Shown in pieces: positions 1 to 12,270 of a stretch of 64,000 nt of DNA (the stretch's first letter is position 1; each line of letters begins with the position of its first letter). The position numbers and the translations under genes were made by a program. The notes beneath the pieces were generated by a model. That model did no database searches and was not told the origin of the DNA. It saw nothing but the letters and a program-made list of their open reading frames with translations. Source of the stretch: Orientallactaga sibirica (taxonomy: Eukaryota > Chordata > Mammalia > Rodentia > Dipodidae); assembly GCA_036365145.1 (NCBI GenBank), contig JAEOAD010000031.1:13550001-13614000 (forward strand), written 5' to 3'.

Positions 1-880
1 AAAATCTAACAACCCACTCCAAAAATGGGTCAGAGAGAACTGAATAGGGAAATGTCAGAGGAAGAAATACAAATGGCTAACACACACTTAAGAAAGTGCT
101 CAACATCCCTAAGCATCAGGAGAAGGCAAATTAAAACAACTGTGAGATTCCACTTTACCCCAGTAAGGATAGCAAACATTAAAAATCAAATGACAACAAA
201 TGTTGGTGAGGATGTGGGGAAACAGGAACCCTCTTTCACTGTGGGTGGGACTATAAACTTTACAACCACTATGGAAATCAATATGGAGAGTCCTGAAAGG
301 GATGAACATAGAGCTGCCAACAGACCCAGTTATTACCTTTCTGGGCATTTATCCTAAAAGCTCAATGCCTCACTAGAGAGATATTTGCTCGACCATATTT
401 ATAGCTGCTCAATTCATAATAGCTAAGAACTGGAATCAACCCAGGTGCCCATCATTGGATGAATAGATAATGAAGTTATGGTACAGTGGAATTCTACTCA
501 GCAGTAAGAAAAAATGATACAGTGAAATTTATAGAAAAATGGGCAGTCTTGGAACAAATCATACTCAGCAAACTCACACAATCACAGAAAAGCAAATACA
601 GCATGGTCTCACTCATCTACAGCTCCTAACCTGGACCAGCTTGAGTTGCTGACATACCTGATAGGCAAATCATGGCCCAGACATTAGTAATGGAAGGGTT
701 TGGGGGGAAGGGGAAGGAGACGGTGTAGGAAAACAAACACAAAACTTAATCCAAAATGAACTGGCACCACAGAAACCTTTATACTTAAAGACAGACTAAA
801 AGATATAACCCTCAAAAGGAGTAAGGGGAGAGCACCTGGAGAGGGTGGGATGAAGCCTAAATTTAAAAAAAAAAAAAAAG
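1..880 (+). mobile_element. L1 LINE 3'-terminal segment
   Basis: The sequence reads like the 3' part of a mammalian L1: a 'gatgtgggga' block, 'actataaact..caaccactatgg', an 'ataatgaagttatggtacagtggaattc' type region shown here as ataatgaagt followed by tggaattcta, then a purine-rich 3' UTR ending in a 15-A run at 865-879. It is broken by stops in every frame, so it is a dead copy. The 5' side runs off the window edge. The 110-codon open frame inside it is not a gene. Confidence 0.78.
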
Positions 881-889
881 CTTTTTTTT

Positions 890-2285
890 TTTGTTATTGT
901 CTTTAGCATGTAAGTCCCAGTACCAGAAATCAGTTGCTATCCACAATGAGCTGTTGATGGGACAGACCTTCACGGTCCCCCAAACAAGACAGGTTTCTGT
1001 CAAAGCACTTGGTTACCTGCTTGAGGCAAAAGGTAAGTCCCTATTTCTGACGATGCTATATGCTGCCAACAAAGTGCATAAAGATACCTGGCTGGAATGC
1101 AGAAGAGAGCCAGTCCCAGACAGTTAGCCTGTCTAGTGCTTGCTATTGGGAGAAAGTGGCCAACAACGGTCTGAGTAACCAGAGGTCTAAGCTACTCAGA
1201 AGCAAACATCCTGACAGGATGTACATGCCAATGCAATAGTGGCACACAGCCTGGGTGGGTAACCAATAGCTTTCTGATTGGCCAAGAGATCCACTCAGTA
1301 TAAGGGAACCCATTACTGGAACTGGGAACCAGATCAGAATCCTATGGAGACAAAGATTAAGCTCTCCAATGTCAAGTTCTCAGTAGTCTTTGGCTAAAAG
1401 AGGGGTTACATACATCAAATTCTCCCTAAATTAACAATGTTTATCCCATTTAAGCTATACTGACTCACTGTCCATTGCAGAATCTGTTCTTTTTCAGAAG
1501 ATAGCAAGACCTGAGGAGATAAACTACCCCTCACACTTCAGCCAAGCCACAGGTGAAACTACAAAGGAATTGGGGTGACAAGCAAGAGTGCTGCTTCCAT
1601 GCTGGAACTACCAATCAGCACCAGGGTGAAGGAGACAGACACTGAGTATACCCACCCAACTCTTACCAAAGCAGAGATGCAGAGGCTCCTAAGAGCTCAT
1701 CATTGAAGTAGATTTAAAACCCACCCAACATGGCTCAGGGAAGTATGTGAAAGAGGGGGCAGAAAGAATGTAAGAGCCACAGGGTGAACCATCATGCCCA
1801 GAGGCATTCTCACAAACCACCACCACCAAACCACCACCACAACAACAAGAACAACAATCCTGACTGCTATTCCCACAATGCATATCCCACAACCCCATGG
1901 GGAATATCTGTAACCCCACTGAGGAGGGTCTCCAGTGTAATGGGAGCAGGGACAAAGGAAAAAGGGAACCAATACATGAGGTACCCATATAAAACTCAGA
2001 AAACCTTGTCACTAAAATAGACCTAAAATGAACCCAATATGGCTCAGGGAAATTCGCGGAATAGGGGGAGGAAAGATTGTTAGAGCCATGAGTTGGATCA
2101 TTATACACAGAGTCATTGCATAACTGATGGCTACCCATGAGGGCAAGACCCACATTATCCATGGGGGGAAGACAGGGGAAGGCTAACAATGGCACCATCA
2201 TGGCTGTATATAAACTTTATACATAGCTAATAAAAATATATTAAAAAAATTAAAATTAAAAATAATAAATAATAAATAAATTACC
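890..2285 (+). mobile_element. Rodent (Lx-like) L1 3' UTR fragment with A-rich tail
   Basis: Blocks such as 'agtataagggaaccca', 'actcactgtcc', 'gacaagcaagagtgctgctt' and 'atggctcaggga' are those I associate with the 3' UTR of rodent Lx-type L1s. It ends in an A/AT-rich tail at about 2215-2285. It follows directly after the A-tail at 865-879, so it is a second, independent or rearranged L1 piece. Antisense relatives lie at 37.2 and 56.6 kb in the same window. Two copies of one block sit 309 bp apart inside it. The 170-codon frame on the minus strand (1689-2201) is antisense to this element and not a gene. Confidence 0.72.
1703..2125 (+). repeat. 309-bp-period tandem duplication within the L1 3' UTR
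   Basis: The block at about 1703-1815 (with 'tggctcaggg' at 1731) recurs diverged at about 2009-2125 (same decamer at 2040). Both are followed by a purine-rich stretch and 'gtaagagcca' or 'gttagagcca'. The spacer holds a CAC/CAA-rich low-complexity run at 1816-1855. Confidence 0.7.
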
Positions 2286-2418
2286 TATTTATAAGATCCA
2301 ATGTTATGTTTGATGCATGTTTTCATTATGAAATGATCAAATAAAAATAATTAATCCTTCACCTCATACATTTCTAATTCTAGTAGTGAACAATTTTTGA
2401 AATATGCAATCTATTTTT

Positions 2419-2425
2419 TTAAAAT

Positions 2426-2468
<43 letters not shown>

Positions 2469-2663
2469 TTTTAGAGAGAGAGGGAAAGAGATTGAGAGCC
2501 AGAGAGAGAGAGAGAATGGGGGTGGGTCTCCATCCACTGCAAACTAACTCCAGACACATGCACCTCCTTGTGCATCTGGCTTACGTGTGTTCTGGGGAAT
2601 CGAACCTGGATCCTTAGGCTTTGAAGGCAAACTCCTTAACCACTAAGCCATTTCCTCAGCCCA
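2419..2663 (-). mobile_element. tRNA-derived SINE (dipodoid type)
   Basis: Reverse complement starts 'gggctgagg', keeps the tRNA-like box B region ('ggttcgattccc' type) and ends in a GA/TTTA-rich tail. The flanks carry a perfect 13-bp target-site duplication, gcaatctattttt, at 2406-2418 and 2664-2676. The tail has expanded into a (TTTA)n tract at 2425-2473. Confidence 0.93.
2425..2473. repeat. (ATTT)n microsatellite in a SINE tail
   Basis: About 12 uninterrupted tetranucleotide units, grown from the A-rich tail of the minus-strand SINE. Confidence 0.95.
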
Positions 2664-2676
2664 GCAATCTATTTTT

Positions 2677-4945
2677 AATTATTGTTCCTATTGCAGTTGT
2701 CTTGGTATCAGATTCTCAGGATATAAACAGGGTAAAGACATGAATCATGAAAAGGAGGGAATGACTATGAGAGAATGAAGGATAGGAAAAAGATGATAAA
2801 GTGAGCCAGAGCTGCAGGGACAGTTGAACAGAAGTAAAAACCAGGTCGTGAGCTCTCCTTGGTCTGGGAGTGTAATCAATAATAATAAAAAAAAGCCTCT
2901 TTTGACTAGCATGAGTCCATAAGAGGCAGTAAGAAAAGAGGACCCCCCCTTTATTTGATTAGAAAGATGATTACAGCTTTGATATATTAAAGATTTGGTA
3001 CCTAAAGAACACCTAAATGGGGAAACTCAATAGGAAGATGGAAATAGAACACCAGAAATCTACAGTACAAGAGATGAGGATGGACTTAATAGTATGCTCG
3101 CCTTTTCTACATGAACCAAAGGGCTTGAAAGCTTTTTGTGAGGTCACGGTAACACTGTATAAGCAACAACAATGAAGATATTTTAATTTAGGAGTAAATT
3201 GTGCATGGCATATTTCCATTGGTATAAGAGTTTAGGGGAAAAGGGGGAATTAATAACTTTTTGGGGACAATGAGAACTTGAACTGGCCTTTGATTGGTAG
3301 ATAGGGTTAATTGGGTGTAGGATGACAATGATGCTGTTTTTAGAACTAAGTGATGCCCCAAATATGGTCATTGTGAGTAAAATTCTTTCATAACCCATTA
3401 TTCCTGGTGAAGAGAAGGTAAGGAACCCCCATGTGCCCCTAGGTTTCTGTGTTTTGTGGACTCAATTTGATGTTTGTCTTCCACACTCAATCTGAAGTAG
3501 ATCTGTGTCTCTTTAAGACTGCAGCTGACACAACATAGTTATTTTAATGACACATGCAAAATGAAGAAATGGAGTGATGTGTGCCCCTGCAAACAGGATA
3601 GTGTTTAATCCTCTTGGAAAGAAACACAATGCCAAATTTCACAGAGATTTTTGGTGATTTTTGTTTCCCAGGAAAACCTAACATGCAGCCTGCAGCTGTA
3701 CATTTTCAGGACTGGCACTGGTTGACTCAATGGAGGAAAAAAAAATCACCTTAAAAACACAGCCACTCCTTTCTCTCACAGAATTCTCTTTCTGCTTTTT
3801 AGGATGAGGAAGCAAACTGCATGGCTGTTGTGAGAGAGTGTGATGCATCTTCTGGGAGTTCTACAAAGTGGCCAGGTTTCTGCTGGGGAGTTCCTTGATT
3901 CCTGTGAGGAATCTCTGGACTAACACTCCCTAACCCCTGTATTTAGCCATCTTGTAAGTGGATATCCTGGGACCACTTATTGTGTTGTCTCCATCTGTGC
4001 AGACAGCTCCTGCCTGTCTTTCATGACTCAGTTCAAGTGTCACAACTTCAAGGAGGTTTTGGCTTTCTGGCTCTCCAAGCCCCCATGTAGAGTCTGCCCA
4101 GGGTCCCCCTCTCCATTCTTTTAACTGCAGTTAAAGCATTTGCTTCTCTGTTCATTGCTGGTGGATTCTCTTGCAGAACAGAAACTACGTGAGTGTGTAG
4201 AATCTGGTGAGCTGGTCCCTGGATCCCAAAATCTAAGGACAGAACACCAGGTTGGCTCAGCGGGTGAATGGATACATAAATGGCTTGAACCTGTGGCTCT
4301 GATGCATTTTATGTTCATATTACATTTGCCAGCAACTACATGGGATGTTGCAGATGGAATGCTTTGCCTCAACGTATCAGAGCTGTTCTCTTTCATTTAG
4401 GACAGACATGAATGGACATAGATAAAGTCTTTGGGAACATTCAACATCTTATTCATAAGGATATACACTTACTTCACTTGGCTATAAAAGCACGAAATAA
4501 ATTCTCTATGTGTTTGAATAACCACTGGCCTTTTCATTCCATTTCAGTCTGGGAAAATTCTGCTGGGTCGACAGAGGCATTGTGCGCCCTTCACTGACGT
4601 TTCCCTTTCTTCTTTTCCTGAAACAAATAGCATGTGAAGCTGTGAGATGCCATTGGCTTCCCTCCTATTAAGGGTTTGGCACATGGGAAGGATCTCTGCA
4701 TGCAAATTAGCCCATTGCTGCTGTTTTGCTGTCCTTGAGAAATTCCCGTTTTGCTTTCTTGGGAATGGAGGTCTGTGAAATGGAAATGTGGAAGCCTGTG
4801 AAAATGTCAGCTGTGTCCCTGAGACAAATGGTGGAACAAATTGCTCTCTGTGGGGTTCCGTCCAGAAAAATGGTGCCCAGGGTGCTTATTATATCACTAG
4901 CAGCCCTGCAACTGAGACAGACTATCCGCATACTGATAGGAAAAA
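2677..4945. other. No gene or clear repeat recognised
   Basis: Unique-looking AT-rich sequence. Open frames are short (up to about 90 codons), overlap on both strands and show no recognisable protein. Old, unrecognised repeat debris cannot be excluded. Confidence 0.6.
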
Positions 4946-4946
4946 A

Positions 4947-4970
4947 AGAGAGAGAGAGAGAGAGAGAGAG
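4947..4970. repeat. (GA)n microsatellite
   Basis: Twelve GA units following a short A run, just upstream of a B1 insertion. Confidence 0.9.
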
Positions 4971-4995
4971 GTCTGAAGATGGACTTAACAATTTT

Positions 4996-5150
4996 TTTTT
5001 TGTTTTTGTTTTTGCAAGGTAGGGTCTCACTCTGGTCCAGGCTGACCTGGAATTCACTATGTAGTCTCAGGGTGGCCTCGAACTCTCAGCAATCCTCCTA
5101 CCTCTACCTCCCAAGTGCTGGGATTAAAGGCATGCGCCACCATGCCCGGC
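4996..5150 (-). mobile_element. B1 SINE (7SL-derived)
   Basis: On the minus strand it reads as a B1 head 'gccgggcatggtggcgcatg', then 'cccagcactt', and ends in an A-rich tail seen here as a T-rich stretch at 4991-5012. Direct repeats aacaatttt flank it at 4987-4995 and 5151-5159, consistent with L1-type insertion. Confidence 0.93.
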
Positions 5151-5159
5151 AACAATTTT

Positions 5160-6585
5160 GTATTTTATGGAAGTGGTAGAAGGGATTCAGACATTGAAAA
5201 TGCATAAAATAATTTTCGCACACAGAAAAGGATGTTTATTCAGCATTAGGAATATATGTGACAATCTGTGGACAGAATAAAGCTTTGGTCAGGAAACCGA
5301 AGTTGTGTGTGGATTTGAAGGCCTCGAGTCTTCCTCAGCTTGGGAATTTGACTAGTCTTTTTTTGACTAGCATGAATCTATGAGGAAACCCTGTTGAATT
5401 TTTTACATTTTATGAAGGACCACGTGTTGTTTTCATGTTTGTGTTGTAGGAATGCAACAAGAAAATGGTGAGGATGCATTCTGAACACTCAAAGTTCTGT
5501 GCATGGGAATCGTGTCAATGCTAAGGAGGAGGAGGAGTATGACGAGGATGATAACGTATCATTGGACATTCCGACCAGAGCTACTTTTCCCAGTCAGTCA
5601 TACCAGAAAATGAAGGTCCATATTCATAAACGTCATATCCAATCAATGCGTCAAGGCCTCAGAGGAGACACAGGCATGGAATTGCAAATGTAGTTCACAC
5701 TCAGAAGCAGCTCTGGAAGTCAGAATGCTGCTGAGAGTAGACAGTGGCTCGGCCTTTGTCCTGCAGACCTCTGGGAGAGGATGCTCCTGTGGTTCCACAC
5801 CAGGGTCCCTCACAGGCAGCTGAGACAAATGAGAGCATGGCTTGCTTTATGGAAGGCTGCATGAGTCACTTTGCACAGACATACCAGTCACTTCTTACCT
5901 GCTGCTCCCCTCTGTTCACACTCCCACTTCATACCATGCCCATTCGCACGTGCACCCTGTACATACACAAGGCCTGCCTGACACACTCACTCACACAATG
6001 GCCTCCTGTGCTCTCCATACTCTAGACTTGAGACATCTTATCATCATATTTGTCTTTTCCTGTTGCTCCCATGCCTACAGGCTCACATTGCTCACAAACA
6101 GTCACCTGCATATTTATAGTACCTCAGTTCTCTGCACTCTCCCTCACCTTGCATTCATGCCACAAACACGCAGACTCATGAAGATATACTCATGTGCACT
6201 CTTCATCATAATTATTTACACACACTGATAGTCCCACTGTGTTGGGGTAGAAAAAGGGATAGTGCTGGAGGCTAGAGATAAATGAATCTGTTTGAATTTA
6301 TTATACTTAGTATATGCTTTATTCTTCCCACACTTCTTCCTTTAATTCCTTCCTTCCTCTTCCATCCCTCCCTCCTTCTCTTCTTCACTCTCTGTCTCCT
6401 GCCCTTCCTTTCTATCTCTTTTCTAATTGCTTATAAGGCAACTCCTTTAGTTTTTAATGTTTCTATATATCATCTCTACCTATATATCACTGACTTTGCC
6501 TGACAGGTGGGAATATGACTCAAATTAATAGTTCTATATTCTGATGAATATAACTAAAAAGTTTATTTTTTTTTAAAGTTCATCT
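5160..6585. other. Unique sequence with a polypyrimidine tract
   Basis: No gene recognised. A CT-rich tract lies at about 6320-6425 (TTCC/CTCC units). A 64-codon frame at 5499-5693 has a run of acidic residues (EEEEYDEDD) but comes from a short GAG-rich stretch and lacks other support. Confidence 0.55.
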
Positions 6586-6589
6586 GTAT

Positions 6590-6870
6590 TATACAAGGGA
6601 CATGACTCAGAGGTTAAGAGCATTTGCTGTTCAAGTGTGAGGGCCTGGAAGAGCCTGAAATCACCAGGGTTTGACTCCCTGGAACCCATGTAAAAAGCTG
6701 TGCATGTCCACAAAGATTTGCAAGCCCAGCCGGGCGTGGTGGCGCACGCCTTTAATCCCAGCACTCGGGAGGCAGAGGTAGGAGGATCGCCAAGAGTTCG
6801 AGGCCACCCTGAGACTACACAGTTAATTCCAGGTCAGCCTGGACCAGAGTGAGACCCTACCTCGCAAAAC

Positions 6871-6910
<40 letters not shown>

Positions 6911-7060
6911 TTTGCAAGCCCAGTCCATGTTTGGAGGGGGGAGTGGGAAGCATATACCAGAAAATTGCTGGGATTTGCTGACCCCAAAAATGGGAGCTCC
7001 AGGTTGAGGGAGATCCTGTGTCAAGGAAGTATATGAATAAAACAATACAAAAGGGCATTC
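6590..7060 (+). mobile_element. Old B4-type SINE, interrupted
   Basis: A tRNA-like left part (about 6593-6715, 'gactcagaggttaagagcat', 'gtttgactccct') is followed, after a later B1 insertion at 6730-6911, by a B1-like right part ending 'gggagatcctgtgtcaa' near 7023. This is the ID-plus-B1 order of B4. The two halves join cleanly when the inserted B1 and one target duplication are removed. Confidence 0.7.
6730..6905 (+). mobile_element. B1 SINE inserted into an older B4
   Basis: Nearly intact B1: 'ccgggcgtggtggcgcacgc' head, two Pol III box-like regions, 'gagaccctacctcgc' 3' end and a 37-A run at 6872-6908. An 18-bp duplication aaagatttgcaagcccag at 6712-6729 and 6906-6923 marks the insertion. 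Intact CpGs in the head suggest a fairly young copy. Confidence 0.96.
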
Positions 7061-7164
7061 AGCATTCTGCTCTGTCTCCCCACTTATGTGCACCTGCACC
7101 CCAATGTGAGAATGCCACATACAATATATCACCTCACAAACTCTAAACACATATATACAAGCAA

Positions 7165-7212
7165 AAAAAAAAACAAAACAAAAAAACAAAAAAAAAAACA
7201 AAAAAAAAAACA
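7165..7212. repeat. A-rich (A)nC low-complexity run
   Basis: Runs of A broken by single C, probably the tail of old SINE debris on its left. Confidence 0.85.
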
Positions 7213-8479
7213 CAGTAATTTGTAGGTATTTCTTTGCCTGTTCTCAAGACAATATCATCCATCCATTTTAAGAGTCTTCAGGAGCACTGTGACAAGATTA
7301 ATTTGATCAAATGTTAAGCAGAAAAGGAAATTACTATGGTACATGGTGTCCTGTAGCCTGCCTAAACAGTGTTTTTCTCCTCTGTTAGTGGAAAAGCCAA
7401 AGCCGCCCAGAGCATGCCAAGATATATACCTCAGTCAGGAAGCAGCCCACACCTGCACAGGGAGTAAAGTAACTGGCTTTTAATCTGCTCTTAGCTGGAA
7501 GACAGTTGGTTAAATCCCAGTGAATATATCACAGGAAGCAGCAGAAACACATTTATTTGCAAGTTCTTTTAGCAGCTCAGCCAGAGGAGATGGCATTTAC
7601 AAACTTCATGGCACTTCTTCTGTCATTTAGAAGAACTGTCTGATTTTTGCACAGCTGTGGAATACTTAGTTGCTTCCTTCCTTATTACCAACCACCTCTG
7701 GAGTTCTCTGAGCAGAGTAAAGGGCAGCCTGGTCTTTGGAGTTCTTCAGTGGAGAGCTTAAGCCTGTGTTGATTAGAGTGGATATCTGGAACCACTGTGG
7801 ATTTCATCCATGACTGAATTCACACCTCTAAAAGACAGAGAAAAAGAGTTGGAAATAAAGCCCTGTGCAAAAAAGAATTCAATGTTATGTTCCCCTAGGT
7901 GAGTCAATGTTCTAAAGTTTTACACCCACAGATAGGCTCAATACAGATGGGCTCAGCATTAGCACACTCATAAGGGTACCACTGGTTTGGGAGAGGAAAA
8001 AGGCGATCATTGAGCCTTACAATTGGGGCTAAGATAGGCAAATGGAGACACTTCAAGTGCATTGCTTTCTGGTCTGGGATTTGTTCTTTTATAGGATTTT
8101 TTTTTTTTTTTTTCTTTTTTTTTACCACTCCAGTGTTTCATTAAGCTGGAGAGGTTAATGGATATAGTCTGAGTGGGGCACATCTAGGCAAAGATGTCAC
8201 CTCAACTGTAATACAATGAAGACCATTTGCAAAACACGCCCCCGATAATACTTGGACAACACTAGGGCAAGAATGAAATAATGACGTAGGTAAAAAGGAT
8301 GAGAAAGCTGACACCAAAACATGAGCAGCTATGTAACTGCTACCCCTTGATCTGCTGATGACCCTTAGTAAAAGTACAGAATCTTTCTATCTGTAAATCT
8401 TATAAAGTAGATGATGTTATTTTATACACTTGCAATTAATTCACATCTTTGAGGTTAAATTCATCTTCAAAGTATCTTT
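7213..8479. other. Unique sequence; one long T run
   Basis: No gene or clear element. A T run broken by one C lies at 8097-8123. The block at 7380-7680 is free of recognisable repeats. Confidence 0.55.
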
Positions 8480-8491
8480 AAGAAGAGACCA

Positions 8492-8628
8492 AGCTGGGTG
8501 TGGTGGCGCATGCCTTTAATCCCAGCACTCAGGAGGCAGAGGTCGGAGGATTGCTGTGAGTTTGAGGCCAGCCTGAGACTGCAGAGTGAGTTCCAGTCAG
8601 CCTGGGCTAGAATGGAACCCTACCTCGA

Positions 8629-8659
<31 letters not shown>

Positions 8660-8674
8660 CAAAAAAAAAAAAAA
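8492..8674 (+). mobile_element. B1 SINE
   Basis: Head 'gctgggtgtggtggcgcatg', end 'ggaaccctacctcg' and an expanded (CAAAA)n/A tail from about 8630. A 12-bp duplication aagaagagacca at 8480-8491 and 8675-8686 brackets the element exactly. Confidence 0.96.
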
Positions 8675-8689
8675 AAGAAGAGACCATCA

Positions 8690-10880
8690 GTTCAGTAGAT
8701 GATCTAAACCTCAGTAACTGTTTGGCTAACTTGTTGTATTGCATCAGGCATTTGAGTCCAGAAGAGAAAGCCAAGGGTGTTTAGAATGTGTAAAAGGGAA
8801 GCCAGAGAAAAAGAAAGATGGGGAGTGATTTGAAATGTGTAAAGCTTCAAATTAGTAGCTGCACTTGCTTTAATGCAATTCTTACTTCCACCCGCCCTGT
8901 GAGGAGGCTTAACCAGTAACCTTTAAAACCTCCATCCGTTAACATGCAGCAGTGACTCAGCAGCAGCTCATCTCTATATGCAGCAGCTCCAGGACTCCTC
9001 AATGTCTCCACAGGTTTGGGCTGTGCGTTTGGGTGCTGGGAACGTTAGCAGTGGTGGAGTTATTGCTCTCAACTCAGTCACTTCTAGCTCTGATATTAAC
9101 TATTTTTCTACTAACTTTCCTTCCTTCCTTCCTCTCTCTCTTTTCCTTTTATAACCTATATCCTAACTGGTATCTTCTTTCTGTTCATCTTTTCATCCCC
9201 TAACAGTCACCATCTTCCTTCCTATAATCTCCCACACCAGTAACATAAAGTGAGTGAGAGGAAAACATTTTACTGGAACTACGAGGGGTTTGAAGAAGAA
9301 AGAGTTCTGTATGAAGAGGAGCATACAAAGAAGAAAATCCTTGTAAATTTAACATTGGTTTGGATTGGGAATTTCTCAATGGACTATGTCTATTCATTGG
9401 CTCTTGCCTGGGACTATGGTTAGTTCAGGTGCCTCATCCTGAAGAAAACAAACAAACAAACAAACAAACAAACAAACAAACAAACAAAAACAATCGTTCT
9501 TCATGAGGACATTATGGTTGGCTTGATTTGAACAGAATTTCAAACCCCAGCACTAGTGGCTAACCCTCAGTGGTTACATTTGTGCAGGTTCCTCCTGATT
9601 AAGCTTCCCAGAAGAGTACCCCTGTCTCCCACACGTCAGTGGCTTACCCTGTTGATCCTTCCTCCATTCCTGTTTTTGTGTCTGGAGTCCTTAGCCTTGA
9701 CCTAGGGTTGCTCCTTGTTTATTGTGTTAGTCTGCACAGGCTCTGCCCAAATGGCATTATTTTTCTCATCCCCAAAGGACTCATCAAGACCAAATTGCAC
9801 TAGTTTTCTAAATACCTCAGAGAGTTATTTCTGCAAGCCACACAAAGTATAAATGACTGTAGTTAGGCTTTTGTATTAAATAGGAGTGTCTTTTTTTAGT
9901 TGGTTCTCCTATGCATGAACAGTCCATTTTAGACACAGAGGCTCAGTGACTGCAAATGGTCTTCCCACTTAATTATGATACTAATCACTGCTAAAGTATC
10001 GAACTTGAATTGAAACTCAGGGCTGTGGGCTACAGTTCCCATTATTTTCCCATTTGCTGCATAGTCTGTAGGAAGAGACCATCTTTGAGCCAGCTGTAGG
10101 ATGGAGTTCATTAAGCTTCAAGAGGAAACTGTAAGCCTTCCCTTGGCAAATGGGTACTTCAGGGACACTGGTGATGGGCTTCAAGAGTTGTCTGTTTTCT
10201 GTTGGAAAAATGATAATTGAAAGCCTTAACTCCATGCAAAGTATCGGCTACCTCTGACATTGCTCATTTCCTGACTGCCTTTCCTATATTTGTGGGACAC
10301 AAGGAAGGCATAGTTATACTCAGGGGAACTTCTAGGTCAGCAACATGCCTTAAATTTTAGTGGCCTAGTGACATTCATTGCTGAACATTGTGACAATCAA
10401 ACACTCATTTCAATAACTAACCACAAAGAAATGTGCTTAAGGAATGTTGAACCTGAAACACATCTGCAAAAGGAACCTGAGTGAGCCTCTGGTATTTGGC
10501 ACTCGTAGTTAAAGCAAGGAGAAAAAGAGTAAGATCGAGTACTTGGGATACATAACTGAAGCTTCTGAGCCAGGATGAAATTCCAGCTGCGTTTATCAAA
10601 AGATTTTCTATAAATCCACAGGGACATCATTGAGAGCATTTTAATTTTGGTTCTCTTCATGTGGCCTCTCATCTCATCATTCACTGATTAGCAGACTTCT
10701 TGAGCTATGGAAACGATTTCTTCCTATTGATCTGATGCACAGAGTGGCACTCTCAACAAGATAGGAAAGAGATCTGTATATTATTCCTTTTTTGAGAGAC
10801 ACTGCAATGCCCCCAAGAGATCAAACTTCTAAATGCTCTGTGACGAAGAAGACCATAAGAAGATTGGGAGAACTGCATTT
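8690..10880. other. Unique sequence with a (CAAA)n tract
   Basis: No gene recognised. Open frames of 60-95 codons occur on both strands without recognisable products. The only clear element is the microsatellite at 9445-9490. Confidence 0.6.
9445..9490. repeat. (CAAA)n microsatellite
   Basis: About eleven tetranucleotide units, with no SINE body attached on the left. Confidence 0.95.
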
Positions 10881-10897
10881 TAAAGGATCTAACATAG

Positions 10898-11122
10898 GGC
10901 TGGGGAGATAGCTTAGTGGTTATGGCACTTTCCTGTAAAGCCTAAGGACCTAGGTTCGATTTCCCAGTACCTACATAAGCCAAATGCACAAGGTGGCACC
11001 TGTGCCTGGAGTTCATTTGCAGTGGCTAGAGGCCCTGGTGTGCCCATTCTCTTCCTCTATCCCTATATTCTTATCTCTGTCTCTCAAATAAATAAAGAAA
11101 TAAAATATTTTTAAAACTTTAA
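10898..11122 (+). mobile_element. tRNA-derived SINE (dipodoid type)
   Basis: Head 'gctggggagatagcttagtg', box B-like 'ggttcgatttc', CT-rich 3' region and AAATAAATAAAG tail. A 16-bp duplication (aaaggatctaacatag at 10882-10897; one mismatch at 11123-11138) proves retrotransposition. Confidence 0.95.
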
Positions 11123-11744
11123 AAAGAATCTAACATAGAGGTTTTCTTTTGCATAATCATTTAAAATTCATTTATCCTCCTCATGAAAGTTTAATATTCA
11201 TGCTATTTTATACTACTTTAAGCATTCTATTAATTCAAAAGACTTTCCTTGGGATGATCAGTGAGATTATTCATAATGGAATGGGGAGAAGACTGAGTTG
11301 TGGGATCAGATAGCTGTGTGTCTGGACCATATGCACTCTATTTAGTCACTTAACTAATCTAGATGCAGTACATGCATACAAAGTCAATCAGATGGTCAGT
11401 CAGAGTAATGATTTCTATGACCTCAGATATTGTCATTACTATGTGTTGGGATTCCTCACACTTCTCTGTTCTAGTCAATTTGCATTATATATTAAATTGT
11501 TTTATGTAGTTACCCCATAGAATATTCCCCCTCTCTTTGGTACATATTTTGGTACCCCTTATTCACTCTCTCACCTCCTTCCACCTCACCCTTAACAATT
11601 CCTAGGAAATTTATTCTGATCTCTACTTCTAAGTGATAAACTTTTCCAGTTACTAAAAATGGGTGTGGATATGTAGATTTTGTCTTTCTGACCCTGACTT
11701 ATTTCACTGAATAATATGTCCCCCAGTACCATCTATCACACAAA

Positions 11745-11865
11745 CCTTCATTTTCTCATTTTTAAGATGAGGAAACAATACTTATTTAACAGGGTTGTTT
11801 TAAGAGTTAAAATTGAGAATTTATATAAAGAGCCTCAAATGCTGTCTGGAGTGCAGTAAGCTTTG
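11745..11865 (+). mobile_element. MIR 3'-half fragment
   Basis: 'cattttctcatttttaagat' then 'gggttgttttaagagttaaa' follow the MIR order (tail of the tRNA-like part, CORE, and 'gtgcctggcaca'-like end). Strongly diverged, as expected for an ancient mammalian SINE. Confidence 0.7.
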
Positions 11866-12268
11866 CAATGGTCATTTTCTTCCTTTCTAGCTTTAGGAGA
11901 GCTACCACTTACACAGCATTTCCAAGGGTATCAGGTGATCTTTTAGTGAGAATTAATTTATCATTTTGCTTATTTATTCAATAATTATGTAATTTTAGAT
12001 AAGATAGATGGAGTGAACTGAAGTCAAACTTGCCTGTTTTGTTAGTTTCTAGAGTCCCAATTCTTAAGTGACTAATTTTTCACTCAAAGAATTTTAGTCT
12101 TTGCTAAACACTACATTACTTTCTGTGAGCCAACTGATTCAAACCTACTCAAAAGGAAAGAGTTAGTATGGGATGCCGTTGTTAACTGACTGACACATAT
12201 CACTTATAACCTTGGTGGATATATATTAATGAACAATACTGAACACATTTGCATATATGATATGTGAA

Positions 12269-12270
<2 letters not shown>

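Noticed and set aside
25..357. 110-codon plus-strand frame at the window start
   Set aside because: It lies in the L1 3' segment, in a frame not belonging to an intact L1 protein.
1689..2201. 170-codon minus-strand frame with internal repeats and Cys/Val runs
   Set aside because: It is antisense to an L1 3' UTR; the internal repeat is the 309-bp DNA duplication and the odd runs come from a CAC/CAA-rich tract.
5499..5693. Frame with acidic run EEEEYDEDD
   Set aside because: The acidic run comes from GAG/GAT-rich low complexity; the rest is unrecognised and short.
9445..9490. Regularly spaced units as CRISPR or satellite
   Set aside because: A plain tetranucleotide microsatellite; no spacers.
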